Assembly: GCA_022496805.1 (NCBI GenBank)
Contig: CM040087.1
Span: 30,218,253-30,282,252 of the forward strand
Direction: 5' to 3'
DNA from: Pohlia nutans
Taxonomy: Eukaryota; Streptophyta; Bryopsida; Bryales; Mniaceae
DNA: 64,000 nucleotides
This document shows, one piece after another, positions 1 through 12,698 of the stretch (position 1 is its first letter; each line of letters opens with the position of its first letter). The position numbers were made by a program, and so were the translations under genes. The notes beneath the pieces were generated by a model. That model ran no database searches, was not told the origin of the DNA, and worked only from the letters and a program-made list of their open reading frames with translations.

Positions 1-497
1 AATTTGCATACTTGAAATATCACATTGTATGATTTATAATTTTTCATAAACAGTCATTAACAATATGAAGGTATGGCAAAATTTTCAACATGGTTCGAAA
101 ATATTTTGAATATTTACAAATTTTATTATGTAAAGAAGGGAAAAATTCAAAATAAATATAGTTTTGTCAAATTTAATATCAAAAATTATATTTAAGGTAC
201 ATAAAAGTTATATTTACAAGGAGTAAAAGACTGAAAGTGAAGAAATTAAAAGAGACATATGATAGAAGCATCTTTAGTAATCCCTTTGCATTTTGAACAC
301 TCGAAATTCAAATTTCACGACGGTGAAATATCTTCAAATGAAGTCTATTCTCCAATCCCAACGGTCAAAAGATGTATCATAACTTAACTTAAACATCTAA
401 TGATAACACCAACTACAATAAAGTTAAAACACTTGATTTTTGGGGTGTTTGACCAAAAAACAAGCATGATATGGTTGATTGGGCATTTTGGGGTTAA
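1..497. repeat. MITE-like family A, copy 1, cut by window edge
   Basis: This A/T-rich block matches 862-1357 in the same orientation with scattered substitutions. It starts inside the element at the window edge and ends near 497 in a degenerate terminal motif (TTTTGGGGTTAA). It has no coding capacity. The interval 498-815 holds only A/T-rich DNA. Confidence 0.75.
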
Positions 498-815
498 TGT
501 TGGTTTAATGTTGCCTTTGACAACAATCAATATACTCTTTTATATAAATTTTACCTTTCGGATTGGTTTATTATTTTAATTAAAGTTTACACACGCACGA
601 ATTTGTATGTATCCAATTAGTCCTAAAGTGTTATGTATTTTCTAATAGAAAATGAACTTTTTAAAATCATGAAGGTTAAATATTTGAAGGAATTCATATT
701 TTAATGGACCAAGGACAATCACAAATTTTAATTATTGTACGAAGTCGCCGTATGTGATGGATGTACGCATGAGCAACCATCCAATATTTAGAATATGAAA
801 ACGAGCGTCAAAGGG

Positions 816-1357
816 TTAACCCCTAAAGGTCCTCACCTCTTTTGAAAAAGTCAAAGCACTATAATTTGCATACTTGAAATATCAAATTGTATGATTTATG
901 ATTTTTCATAGAGTGATTAAAATTATGAAGGTATGGCAAAATTTTCAAAATGATTCGAAAATATTTTGACTATTTACAAATTTTATTATGTAAACAAGGG
1001 AAAAATTCAAAATAAATATAGTTTTGTCAAATTTAATATCAAAAATTATATTTAAGGTACATAAAAGTCATATTTACAAGGAGTAAAATACTGAAAATGA
1101 AGAAATTAAAAGAGACCTATGATATGAGCATGTTTAGAAATCCCTTTGTATTTTGGAAACTCAAAATTCTAATTTCTCGACGGTGGAAAATCTACAAATG
1201 AAGTCTATTCTCCAATCCCAACGGTGAAAAGATGTATCATAACTTAACTTAAACATCTAATGAAATCACCAACTACAATAAAGTTAAAACACTTGATTTT
1301 TGGGGCGTTTGACCAAAAAACAAGCATAATATGGTTGATTGGTCCTTTAGGGGTTAA
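816..1357. repeat. MITE-like family A, copy 2, full length (about 542 bp)
   Basis: The left end reads TTAACCCCTAAAGGTCC and the right end reads GGTCCTTTAGGGGTTAA, near-perfect terminal inverted repeats of 17 bp. The inside is A/T-rich and non-coding. Three bases, GGG, stand immediately outside both ends, so a 3-bp target duplication is possible. Size, inverted ends and lack of genes fit a non-autonomous DNA transposon. I cannot name the superfamily. Confidence 0.7.
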
Positions 1358-1378
1358 GGGTCGTCTGCAGAAGCACCT

Positions 1379-1556
1379 CGGACGGCGGCTTTAGACGACG
1401 AGATCGGACGAACTGAATGAAATGGAGCGCGCTGATCGGACGGATAGGATCCATCGGACGAAACCCTCGGATCGGACGACAGAGCGGACGCCTGATCGGA
1501 CGGCGGAGCGGACGCTGGATCGGACGGCAGTGCGGACGGCAGGAATCGGACGGCGT
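1379..1556. repeat. CGGACG word cluster 1
   Basis: The words CGGACG and ATCGGACG recur about every 10-16 bases on this strand in a G/C-rich island within A/T-rich DNA. Short open frames on both strands here are translations of the repeat (Arg/Asp/Thr or Val/Arg/Ser runs) and are not genes. Clusters at 4050-4182, 8319-8690 and 12477-12668 use the same word. Confidence 0.75.
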
Positions 1557-1689
1557 GCGCGAGCAGCCCAGGGGGTTCTCCAAAGTATTGAGTTTTGGTG
1601 TTTCATTGCTCTCCCTTCCTCCTCCTCCAGCCCAACTCCTTGGGTGTACTCGCACTTCATGAATCCTCGCGGACTTCGAGGACTATTTT

Positions 1690-2829
1690 GAGTACGGTCA
1701 AAGAATGTTCCAACATTTATTGTCCTTTGCATTGAATTCTTGTAGTGCTTCACTTCTAGGAGAGCGGTCCGGACCACCTCTTTCATGATGTCTCTTACCT
1801 CTCCATTGTTAACTAACTCCCCCCCCCCCCCCCACCTTACCCTTCTCCCTTTCTTCCTTTGTTCATTCTCCCTCTCACTTTTGGTCAATTTCATGACTTG
1901 ACTTGTAATTACTTTCCAATTGAATAAAGAGGCAAAATATTCAAATGTAAAGGCAATAGAATGAAGCTTTGCTTTCCAATTTGAATTCCATAAGAGTTAG
2001 CATTTTTTTATGCATACATTACTCCGAACCTACTAGAGTGACTTCATTCAATGGATTCACAAACATAATTTAAGAGGGAAAGACCACGTCAATTTTCATA
2101 AACAAATTATCACACAATATATGTAACAATTTATATTTTACAAACCTAGTTAGAGGGGAAAACTTGAAATTAAATTAGATTTGAACCTATTGTATGCATG
2201 TTCATATGAATAGTATATATGAAATTAAATTATAGTTGAACATATTGAATGCACATGTATGTACCTTTATATTTACATATATATAAATAAATCTTATTGT
2301 ATGCGTATGTGCATGCATGTTTAGGGTTTATATTAATATGTACATCTATAAATGGTCGACACATCCATCTATATATCTATATATATATATATATATATAC
2401 GTATATATGCACATGTATTTTTATGTATACATAAATTTATATGAACAAAATATAACTATATTGTGTACGCATGTGCGAATGTATGAATCATCTTCTTTGA
2501 ATAATGGAGCCCGTAATATACTCTGAAATTTGTTATCAGCAAAAATGAAATAGTTCCAAAATGGAACGATCTTGGTGCCATGTTATTGTTTATTGTGTAA
2601 AAGGTTGGTGGATTTACATTTTGGGACTTCTAACAAGAAGTCATGCATGTTATATTGTTGTGTGGCAACATTTGTTAAAATGACTTCACTTAGTGACTAT
2701 TCATATATGATCTCAACCATTGAAATTCACTTCTTTTTGAATCCGAAGTCATTTTATATTCATACAACTTAATTGGTATTCGTAACCGTTGATCTTAAAG
2801 TATGGATTGAATCTAAAATTCATATGTGT
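1690..2829. other. Non-coding A/T-rich stretch
   Basis: No gene is seen. It holds a run of 15 C at 1819-1833 and a TA microsatellite at about 2371-2399. The small open frames over these are low-complexity translations. Confidence 0.6.
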
Positions 2830-3320
2830 AACCTAAGTGCCCAATTAAGCATATTATGCTTGATTTTTGGTCCAACGTCCTTAAAATCTAGCGTTTTAGC
2901 TTTATGTACTTGGAGTTTTTGTTAGATGTTTAAGTTAAGTTATGATACATCTTTTGACCGTTGGGATTGGAAAGTAGAAAATCTATTGAAGTTATTCCAA
3001 CGTTGAGAAATTTGAAATTGGAGTGTCCTAAATACAAAGGGCTTTCTAATAATGCTCGAATCATAGGACTCTTTTATATCTTTTGCTTTCATACCTTTAC
3101 TACATGTAAATATGACTTTTATGTACCTTAAATATAATTTTTGATATTAAATTTGACAAAAGTATATTTATTTTGAAATTTTGTCGTGTTTACATAATAA
3201 AATTTGTAAATATTCAAAATATCTTCCAATCATGTTGAAACTTTTATTATACCTTCATACTGCTAATGACTAGGAATGCAAAATTATAAATCACCCAATG
3301 TGATATTTCAAATATGCAAA
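2830..3320. repeat. MITE-like family A, copy 3, inverted and decayed
   Basis: Reverse complement of copies 1 and 2. For example, the segment reading AGTTATGATACATCTTTTGA near 2938 is the reverse complement of the segment near 1231. The left end is degenerate and similarity stops near 3320, before a clean terminus. Confidence 0.65.
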
Positions 3321-3369
3321 TCTTGTGATCGATTTCACCATACCAACATGTTGCGTTGTCCTCAAAGGG

Positions 3370-3945
3370 TTAACCCCTAACGGCCCAATCATGCATATTT
3401 TGCATGATGTACGGATTTGAACTCCGATTTTTCATCCATCATGCACTTTTTGCAGTGTGGATCTTTTACTTAAACTTTTATGGGAAGTTAGCTTTGTGCA
3501 TGTGTGATCCGATTAGAGAGGGGATGATTTGTGAAATTTTTATGCCTCATGTCATGTTGTAGTGTTGCACCCAAAATTTCGAAGATTTTAGTCTAAAAGT
3601 GCTCTTGAGAAAATGAAGTACTAAAATTAAGTAACCAAAAAATCTCCAAAAATCACTACACTTAAAACATTACATTTCAACCCATCACAAAAGATTTCAT
3701 TATTAGATTGCCAATATCTTATTCGTAATCATATTCCAAAAGAGCTCTAAATTTGAAGTTTAAAAATTAATACACAAAAATTGGTGATAGCAATTGCAAA
3801 TCCAACCGTATGGATAGAATCTAACATTCATGATGTACAACTTTTATTCATTCATCGAGTTGAAAATATCCCTCTTAGTTGCATTTTATAATGCATCTTT
3901 GAAAAACGGCCAAATCTGAAAAGGGTTCGAACGTTTAGGGGTTAA
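3370..3945. repeat. MITE-like family B, copy 1 (about 576 bp)
   Basis: The left end is TTAACCCCTAACGGCCC and the right end is CGAACGTTTAGGGGTTAA, sharing the TTAACCCCTAA terminal core with family A but with a different inside. A second copy lies inverted at 47824-48400 and a partial one at 51093-51470. Non-coding. Confidence 0.7.
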
Positions 3946-4049
3946 TAGAACTCTTTGGCTCACTTAATCACGATCATTGGATTCCTCATGGCATTTAATC
4001 CGTTCTGGGAAGTTGTTCAGTTGAACAACTTCATCAAATCTGACTATCG

Positions 4050-4182
4050 GCGGTCCGAACGGACGAATCGGACGGCTGTATCGGACGGCGGATCGGACAC
4101 CGTGAAGCGGACGGCATTTCGGGCCCCGGAGCGGACGGCGATCAGCGGACAGCGAGAAGCGGACGGCAGGCATCAGACGGCG
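4050..4182. repeat. CGGACG word cluster 2
   Basis: About ten CGGACG words in the same orientation as cluster 1 and opposite to most words at 8319-8690 and 12477-12668. It lies just outside the 3' end of the RING gene, so it could be the left subterminal region of an element ending on the right near 12.7 kb. The interval 4183-4520 shows nothing recognisable. Confidence 0.65.
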
Positions 4183-4520
4183 GCAGTGAAAAAAAAAAAT
4201 TGCTTGGAGGATGAGTGCTTCCTTCATTACGTCTTCTGATCAGCTACTTTGACTAGGTAAACCTCTAAATGCCTACACTACTGTCCCAGTTTCTTTTTTC
4301 AAATTATAACACGATAAAAAATAAATTGCATTTGTGGGAGTCCTTGAAATGAAAAAATTGTCATGCCACATCTCTATTATTATGAGTTTTGTAAAAAGTA
4401 TAAATAGAGAAGTGAAAGAAAACCGAGTGTGGAAAAAGTATTCTACATGGAAGTCAACAAGAATGGAAACGTGAATACAGTTATATATATTCATATAGTA
4501 GCCAAATGGCTAAAAAACAG

Positions 4521-7500
4521 TCATGCAATATCAATATTCATCGAACGAGTACGTCTACGCTGACTGTCATGAGTGATTGTACCGCCTGCCTCAACCTCTG
4601 AATCTATCGCAAGCTTCTTTTCAACGTTGTCTTGAGATGGTTCCCAATTGTCATCCTCGTCGGCCTTTCGTTTCCCCTTGCGAGAACGATCCATATCCAC
4701 CTCTCTTGCCTTAAAAACCTCCATGTACTTCTCCACACGACCGACAACAAGAGTTACAGTTTGCTCAGTTTCCCCAAATATCGTTGACCAGTTCGATGTT
4801 AACATATGACGTCGCCACATTTCGATGACGTCATTGATCCTCCTATCAAATGCACCTGCAACATCCGCATAGGAATTCTCCTCATCAATGAACATGTCCT
4901 CGGTCGTTGTGGCACGAAGCCTAGCCGCCTCCTCCAACTTTGAAAGGACCAGAGCTCTGCCAATCAACGTACGGTCATACGTTCCGTGTTGTTCTCCTAA
5001 GACGGGACCGGATGCCTCGTACCACGTGTTATCATCTCTCTTTTTTACTTCATTCTTTGGGAATCGGAAGAAATTTTTGTGATGTACGCTCCAATGTCCC
5101 CCAAAGTTGCGGCAAAACACCTCCCGGTCCGCCTCGTTCACAATTGCACGTGCTCGCACTTCGATCTCGTAATCTCGGGTCATCCAGAAAAGTTCGTCCT
5201 TGTCCATAAAATCTTCTACCTCAGACCCTTCTGCGTGCAAATGGTACAAGTCATGGCAGTCGAAGTTAACATCCCATACCAATGGTTGACCCCAGTTTTT
5301 GTAATTTAAAAACTTCTTCGGTTTTTGGTCCAGAGGAAGGTTCCACTGGTTGTATTCATGACCAGATGGCATAAAGGCGCGAAGGCCCATCATTTCGTAG
5401 AATCTGACATGTATAGGAGAATTGCACAGGGGACACCAAGAGCGTCGTAAGCAATGTTCCGCAACGCACTTAATATGAAAGGTATGCTGACATTGTCCCA
5501 ATTGGATCGCTCCTTCTGGACCAAACCCATATTGACACAAACAACATGTCTCTTTCAGAAAGTCGGGAGCTGGATTACATGTATGAACCACCGTCTTCTC
5601 CTTCTCCAACAAATGCGAGGAAAACACGTTATATGGCATCCACCCTTCTTCGATCGCCGAAGCTTAGTCCATGTTGTTTGTTTCCAGAGAACCACAAATC
5701 CTATCTGCCCGTGTCATCATCACGTCAACATCACCCCACATGGTAAACGTAGTCATTGTACGTGCTCCAGGCAGCGCGGCTTGTCGATCAAATAATTCTT
5801 GCACCCTCCTCAAACTTCCTAGCATACAAGAGAGATTCCCACTTTTTTTCTCCTCGTACTGGAACATCAAATACAACTCACGCGCGACCAATTCATCCAC
5901 ATCCTTTAATTGGTGGACATAACTCAACCAAGGCAGGCTTTGCTCACGAGGTGGTATGGGCATCTCCTTGTCACTTTTCCAGAAAAGTAATTCACACCTC
6001 GCTATATCCCTGTCAATCTCTGCTTGATGCAATCGTTGTCTCAACGTCTCGATCTCACGGTTACTGGCTTCACCGGCTTCGGTTGGTGGCCTTTTCCAAG
6101 GTTCTTCCTGCATCCTATCAACCGCCACAAATACCTCCGCTACACCTGGCCGCTCTAGCGAATTCGAAGGATCCTGTTCATTGTGGAGGTCACTGTCGGA
6201 TGTTTGGGCATCCAAAGGAAGGGGCAACTGCTCCGATGGCGGTACAGTATCTTAACCACTGTTTCGTCTGAAGTTTGGGCATCCAAAGGAAAGGGCAACT
6301 GGTGCGATGGAGCGAGAGTATCTTCAACCACTGTCTCGTCCGAAGTATGGGCATCAAATGGAAGAGACAATTGGTCTGATGGAGAAAGAGTTTCTTCAAG
6401 TACTACTCCGTCCAAAACCTGCGCATCCAATGGAAGAGACAACTGGTCCGATGGGGCAAGAGATTCTTCAAGTACTGCTGCGTTCGAAGTGTTGGCATTC
6501 AACGGAATAGCGAGCTGCTCCGAAGGGACGAGAGATTCTTGAGGTAATGCTTCTTTCTTTGTAGTTTCTTCTCGCAGCATCTCTACTTCTTCTATCAACT
6601 GCCAATTCATCATCTGGAGATGCATGGTCTTCAAATGGTTCTTTATGATGGTCGACTGCAGTTGCTTTATGGTTTCTCTCGCCAACCGCTCAAATCCCTT
6701 TGCACATTCCGTTGTTTCTTTTAGTCTCTTCGTGAGCTCATCAACACGCTTCGCCTTTTCGATGACTGGCCCCCAACCGCCCAATTTTTTCTCAATTGAT
6801 TGGACATCTCTAGCGAGCTGTGGTGCGATTGTACGAAGGAAAGTTGTTACGTCCATGGCTTTTACCAAGTTCACGTACACGTTCTTCGAAAGAAGTTTCA
6901 ATGAACCTAGATCACTTTCCAAGTCGGGAAACTCGTCGGACAGTTCCCACTGCTCTGCTTCTGCAATTAGTGTATCCGTGTCATCCGGACATGCGCGTTT
7001 CTCGCTCGGAGTCGAGGAACTTGGATTGCTTGGACCGCCCTTTCCCACCCGAACCGCCCAGTCCGTTCCAAAGTTATACTTTTCTTGGCGGTCCTCCGTG
7101 GTAATTGTATCGGACCTCAACTTCTGTTTCCCCTTTGATTCCGTAGTTCCCTGAATTAGCGTGGATGGGTTATGCGGCAACAGTTCCTCGCCCTCCTTGC
7201 ACGGTACCGATCGAGACGGAGAAGTTGCAATATCTTCGACTTTGTCTTCTAAGTCCCATTCAACTTTGACTTCTATTTCCTCCCGTTCAGCATTGACTTC
7301 GGTTTCCACACTTGCATCCAAATTGTCCAAAGCGGCCATAGGCAGTGCTGGTAATTTAGCGGTCTTTGGTTTGACTTCCACTCGAGTGACTCGACCTGAG
7401 CTGCTTGTAGTCGACGTGCCTGGTTTCTTTAAAGAGACCAACATCTCTTTTGTGCTTGTAGATGCTGAATCATACAAATCAGGAATATCTCGCTGCCTGT

Positions 7501-7954
7501 CTGCCAACTGAGTTGGCATCGATTTAGTTGTAGGGTATGTACTCCAATCCACCTTGCGCTCCAACCTTAATTCCACATAGACCATTGCCAGTGTGTTGTA
7601 GTTGAATGTTCCCTTTGACTTCGAACGAGCTCCAAACAATGCCCTCCATACCTCTTCCGCTCGGTGAAGGAAATGATCATCTTTGCACAAGTTTGGTTTG
7701 GCAGTAAAGGTTTTTGCCATCAATGGTAATTGATCCCTCGGCCACAGTTTACCAATGTGGGACAATTTGACATATCCTCTGCAATCCGCGGCAGACCAAT
7801 ATTTGTTCTTAACTTCTTCCCATCGTGGTGCGGCTAGAATAGTTGGGTCGTCCAATACTACATAATCGATCACATGCGGGGCCCCCTTAGGCTTGTTCCT
7901 CCTAGGCCCAGCATTAGCATTCGGAACGTGACCCTCACGTTGGTCATCGGCCAT
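4521..7954 (-). pseudogene. RING-H2 finger protein, interrupted by a frameshift and a stop
   Basis: One reading path runs from an ATG at 7952-7954 to a stop at 4521, about 1,140 codons, with two breaks. A single missing C near 6254 inside a protein repeat shifts the frame, and an in-frame TAA lies at 5664-5666. The first about 120 residues look folded but I do not recognise them. Then come a disordered Ser/Thr/acidic part, a helical part, five 24-residue repeats (APSDQLSLPLDAQ-like), another helical part and a RING finger. The RING has CCLC, then CQHTFHIKC, then WCPLC spacing, a C3H2C3 RING-H2 that would bind two zincs. RING proteins are usually ubiquitin ligases; substrate and role are unknown. 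The C-terminal end has KRK basic patches suggesting the nucleus. It lies divergent from the hAT transposase gene, so it may be an accessory gene of that element. Confidence 0.7.
6190..6545 (-). repeat. 72-bp coding tandem repeat, about five units
   Basis: Units repeat every 72 bp and encode 24 residues each with the core PSDQLSLPLDAQ. The one-base deletion that breaks the RING gene lies in the unit near 6254, where GTATCTTAACC replaces the GTATCTTCAACC seen in the next unit. Confidence 0.85.
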
Positions 7955-8318
7955 TGCTTAGCGATGTGTGAATGAACCGTGTGCAATTACCGAGACAGAA
8001 TGCCGCGACGAGGTGAATCGATCGTGTACCCTAGAGCGTGAGGTAATCCCGCGATAATGCGAATCAACCGTTTGCGTAAAAACCCCGCGAAAATGTGTAA
8101 GAACCGTCTGTGTAAGAAAACCGCGATAATGTGAGTGACCCGTCCGTGTGAAAATACCGCGAAGATATGAATAAAGTGTGTAAGATGCTTATTGTAACCA
8201 ACCGGTGATTGGTCACAATAAGCATATGACCTCTCACCCCTGTAGTAAATAAGGCCAGGAAGTCCACAAAGGGAATTGCCAGCAACCTGATTTAGGAGTG
8301 AGAAGTGAGAGAAAATGG

Positions 8319-8690
8319 GGTCGGACGGGCCTTCTATACTGCCGTCCGCCCGAACCAGCCCGTCCGCCCGTCCGAACCGGGCCTGCCGTCCGATCTGTCG
8401 TCTAGAGCGTGCTGCCCGTCCGATCATCGTCGTCCGATGGGGTGGCGGCGGCGGACCGTAAACCCTAAAGCAAAACCCTAAGGCGTCCGCTGTTTTGGTG
8501 CGTCCGATGCATCGCGTCCGATTCTGCCGTCCGATTCGGCCGTCCGATCCAGGCCGTCCGATCCAGCGCGTCCGGTCGAGCCCGTCCGATGCACCCTGGC
8601 CAATCCGGACCGTCCCTCCAGTGCGTCCGATCCAGCCCGAATCGATCGGACGGCATATCCGGACGGCACAGCGGACGGCATAACGGACCA
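8319..8690. repeat. CGTCCGAT word cluster 3, between the divergent RING and hAT genes
   Basis: Dense CGTCCGAT and CCGTCCG words on this strand, switching to CGGACGGCA words at 8647-8690. It sits in the shared upstream region of a minus-strand and a plus-strand gene. It could be a transposase-binding, promoter or subterminal region. The switch of orientation makes part of it an inverted repeat. Confidence 0.75.
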
Positions 8691-8981
8691 ACCAGGCTGT
8701 CCAACGGCTAGTTCGGCAGATGGTACTATAAAGCCTGAAGGTTTTGTTTTGGTGAGTTCATTCGAACTCACCAGTTGTCAAGGGCTGTGGGCAACCTTTT
8801 GGTATCCCTTGCTTGACCATTACCGAGTTTGAATGCGCGGTTGTCAAATTCCGTTCGGAATTTGAAAACTACTGTATTTTACATACATGATACATTTTTT
8901 CGTCGCGCGATCACGAGGTACTGCACGCCGTCACTTAAAACTATTGGGTAGCACAACCTAAACCCGCTTGAACCTTTCAAG

Positions 8982-11900
8982 ATGCCCAGCGATTGGGAAG
9001 ATTGGTATGTGGATATAGCCCCCGGAAAAGTGAAGTGCTTACTATGTGCAGCACTTTTTGCAAGGAAGGCGGCGAGGATGTTGAGTCACCTTGGATACCG
9101 GAACGCATCAGGAAACCGTGACACTGGCGTCGGTATATGCAAGAGACTCACACCGCAGATTAAAGGGCTCTTTCTTAATTGCAAAGGAGATCCTCCTAAG
9201 CGTCCAAATCCAGATCTATCTCATGAATGTCGCACTCCGAGAGCGGGAAATATGGACATGATGGAGCTTTGCACACCGCAATCGCTGGATCGAGAGTCAC
9301 GCGATGGACCACAAGAGATTCCAAATCAGAGGTCAGGTTCTAATACAAATGAAACTACCGCGAGCAGACCACCATCCACGGAACGTGACAGTGCAGCTGG
9401 CAGGGCCGCCCGTCCATTGCGACAAGCAGGAATACCAGAGGGTTTTCAGGAAGACAAACGAAGGGAGTTAGACAAGATATGGGCAAGGTTCTTTTACGAG
9501 GCGAATATCCCTTTTGCGATAGCACGGAATTCAACTTTCAAAGAGGCCGTACGGAGGACTTCTGCTTTTCGGGGACCATACACACCACCTTCTTACAATG
9601 ACTTACGGAAGAAACTCTTGATGCAGGCCAAGAATGAGCTAGGGGTGGTCTTGGAAGGTAAAATGGCAGATAGCATTCGCAAGTTTGGAGCCACGTTGAC
9701 ATTTGATGGATGGAGCTCGTGCACAAACCAACCATTATTCAATTGCATGATAGTGTCTGCGGTAGGAGAACACTTTCTTGGATCGGTAGACACTTCGGGA
9801 CATTCAAAGACAGCAACGTACCAAGCGACCATCATAGAGAAGTTCATTGAAGGCGTTGGATCGCAGAACGTGGTGCAAATTGCAACGGACAACGCATCTG
9901 TCATGAAGGCAGCAGCGGATCTCGTGACGAACAAATATGACCACATATACTTCCAAGGATGTGCTGTTCACGCAATGAACCTGTTATTGGGGGACATCGC
10001 GAAGGCAAACTGGATAGCTCACGTGTTGAAGAAGGCCCGGACGATCGTGACGTTTATAAAGAAGAGACACATGCCTCTTGCAGTATTTCGAAAGCACGAG
10101 AAGAAGTTCAGCCTAGTATTGGCAGGGAAAACTAGATTTGGATCAAATTTCATGATGGTGGATCGATTACTCGAGGTCAGACAGGCCTTAGAGCAGTCAG
10201 TTGTGGACGAACAGTGGACGTCCTATATCGTCACACTCCAAGACAAGCGGGGGGGGGATCAAAGCGCGTACTATCTCTCGAGATGTGAGAAGGTATATAC
10301 TGGATGATCACTTTTGGCAAAGATGCACTAACTTTTAGGAGGTGGTTGCACCGTTGATGTATGCACTACGGGATTTTGACAGTGGGGAACCTGGTATGGG
10401 CAAAATTCGACACATCTTTCACAATGTGGAGAAACACATTGAAAGGGTGAAGGATGAGTTCTTTCCATTGGACGGTGGAGAAAGCATTGATGTGGAGAAG
10501 CACCTCCGCGACCGATGGGCATTGGTCAGAACGGATTTACACGATGCGGGTGCACTTTTGAATCCGTATTTGCTACACGATAAGGAACTCGCAGACGATT
10601 TAGATGCCATCACAGCATGCAAGCGTGTGCTTGGGAAATTATGTTCTCCAGAAACATATCCGGATGTGGTGCTAGAGTTTTTGGCATTCCGTCACAAGGA
10701 ACCGCCATTCCACAATATGTTGGATCCGAAACAACAGAAGTGTTCGCCTCATGCATGGTGGGATTTTGAAGGGGCATGCAGAAAGCTCATCGCACCAATA
10801 GCACGGAGAATCCTAGCCCAAACCGTGTCATCATCATCATGCGAACGCAATTGGAGTAGTTATTCTTTCGTGCACAACAGGTCTCGGAATCGCCTCCAAC
10901 AAAAGAGGGCTGAAGATTTAGTGTACGTGTACACAAATTCAAAGCTCCTCGCAAAGGCTAAGAGAAAGGATGAGAAGAAGTGGTACAACGAAAATGTATC
11001 ATCAGAGGATTCGGATTCCGCTTCAGAAGAATCGGATGGAGATGATGAAGGCGATTGGGTGGGTAATCATGCATCAGACGATGATCGCTGGGCTGATGTG
11101 CCTCTTGACGATTGGAGTGATCAACTCTCTCCACGAAGGCCGGATTCGTCTCCAGCAAGATCTGGTCGATCAAGCCACGATGTATACGAGTTTGCTGAGG
11201 ATGGAGAGGAGGGCAATCACGTGCAAACATCAAATGCCGACGATACCGGTGTGAATGTCAGAGAAGAGGACAATTCAATTCCGGCGTTGGGTGAAGAAGA
11301 GGGGGACAAACGTGGTGAAGATGGTGGCACAAGGATTGACACCGTGCATGAGGGTGTTTTGAAGGACCTCAAAGATTCTGAGTTGGAGCTTTCTCCTGGA
11401 CGAAAGGCCACAATGGTGAACAATGGCCACTTTAAATGGAAAGGCATAGAGGAAGATTTTGGTCCAATCAGTAAGAGTCCGTTGAAGTTTGGAGAGAGAG
11501 ATTCTCCTCGTGGACCCCGTCTTGAGGACCAAATGCAGAGGACCGCCCTTGCATCTAGAGCCTTATTTGATAATTCTAAAACACCAACACCCCGAGTTCC
11601 ACTTGCATCTTCAGCGGGATTGGTATCCCTTTCCAAAACGGTGAATAAACGTGTGAGAGAATCGGATGGAGATTCGGAAAGCGATGGAACTTTTCCTTTA
11701 TCAGTAGCTATAATAAAGAAGCCATCAGGTGTGCCCCCAAGGCACAATCAACGGCCAATGCAGAAGATGACGGTGAAGGAGACACTTGTGGGCCCGAAAC
11801 ATATATCATCGAGTGGAGAGAAATTTGGCGCAACAGGAAACGGCAACGCTAAACGAAAAAGGCTCATGCAACCATTTGCTGCTTCTCCGCCAAAGCCAGG

Positions 11901-12078
11901 ACGAGTTAAAACACCCCTTGACGCAAGTGGATCCACATGGAAAATGAAGAGTATCCAACCAGTAAAGAAGGAGAGAAAGGAAAACGAGTATTATTCTCAC
12001 AGTGACAACGAGTCATATGATCCAGAGGACAGTAGCGGAGCAGAGGTGAAAGGAGATTCTGATTACAAGGCAGATTGA
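8982..12078 (+). pseudogene. hAT-superfamily transposase, interrupted
   Basis: The N-terminus has a BED-type zinc finger (KCLLC, then a spaced SHL). A DUF659-like and RNase H-like core follows with the first acidic site in TFDGWSS (about residue 242), the second in ATDNASVMKAA (about 303) and the GCAVHAMNLL motif. The second block carries the insertion/dimerisation region with SSSSCERNWS and NRLQQKRAEDLVYVY, typical of the hAT C-terminal domain with its catalytic Glu. About 370 further residues are acidic and disordered, which is long for the family. The blocks are separated by a frameshift at a run of nine G at about 10249-10257 and an in-frame TAG at 10336-10338; the shifted frame between them still encodes transposase-like residues (RRYILDDHFW), so this is decay or a homopolymer sequencing error, not an intron. 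Start chosen at the ATG leading straight into the BED finger. Confidence 0.85.
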
Positions 12079-12476
12079 AAACTCAATAGCATTTATGTAT
12101 TTTCGTAGAGTTTTTTTATAAGATATTCTAGTATTCAGTAATTGTAGTTGTTTGGAGAGGAGGTAGATTTTATAAGTATATATTTCTGTAGTGATATGTA
12201 TGACGTACTTGAATAGAGGGAAATATTTTGTTGACGTTCCCTTTATTGAATGTTTGTTTACCTGCGAAATATAATATATGACACTATTTTTATGTTTTAT
12301 GTTGTTGGAACGAGAGTGGCTATAACCCTAAACAAGGTCGCTATATTTTTATTACAATGAGGCTCCAGTGACTTAATGAGACTTTAATTTATATTTTCCA
12401 CCATTACAATCACCCTAGAACGGCCTGAAGTGTTCAGGGTTTAGTCCTTGAGAACCGCTAAACCGGCCTGGCCGTC
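12079..12476. other. 3' flank of the hAT gene, A/T-rich
   Basis: No gene. Likely 3' untranslated and subterminal DNA of the hAT element, with several AATAAA-like A/T stretches but none I can call as the functional poly(A) site. Confidence 0.4.
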
Positions 12477-12668
12477 CTCTAGTTGTCCGCGTGCCGTCCG
12501 CTCTGCCGTTCGCCATCAAACTCCGTCCGTCGAGCCGTCCGCTACGCTGTCCGCTAAGCCGTCCGCTAAGCCGTCCGTAGGGTAAAAACGACAGCGGATA
12601 AAGTAAATCACAGTTTACCCAGCGGACGCTGGCGTCCGGACGTCCCGACGTCAAACCGGACGCGATTT
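12477..12668. repeat. CGTCCG word cluster 4, probable right subterminal region of the hAT element
   Basis: Repeated CCGTCCGCT and GCGTCCG words downstream of the transposase gene. It is followed by a sequence reading inward as CAAGGTTGTCACTTTGG (from about 12697 leftward), which resembles hAT ends of the CAGGGTTGTCA kind. No matching left end was found by eye, so the element boundary is not settled. Confidence 0.55.
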
Positions 12669-12698
12669 GTTCCAAAGACGTCCAAAGTGACAACCTTG

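Noticed and set aside
1347..1894. Overlapping open frames on both strands rich in Arg/Pro or Asp/Arg/Thr
   Set aside because: They are translations of the CGGACG repeat cluster and a C homopolymer.
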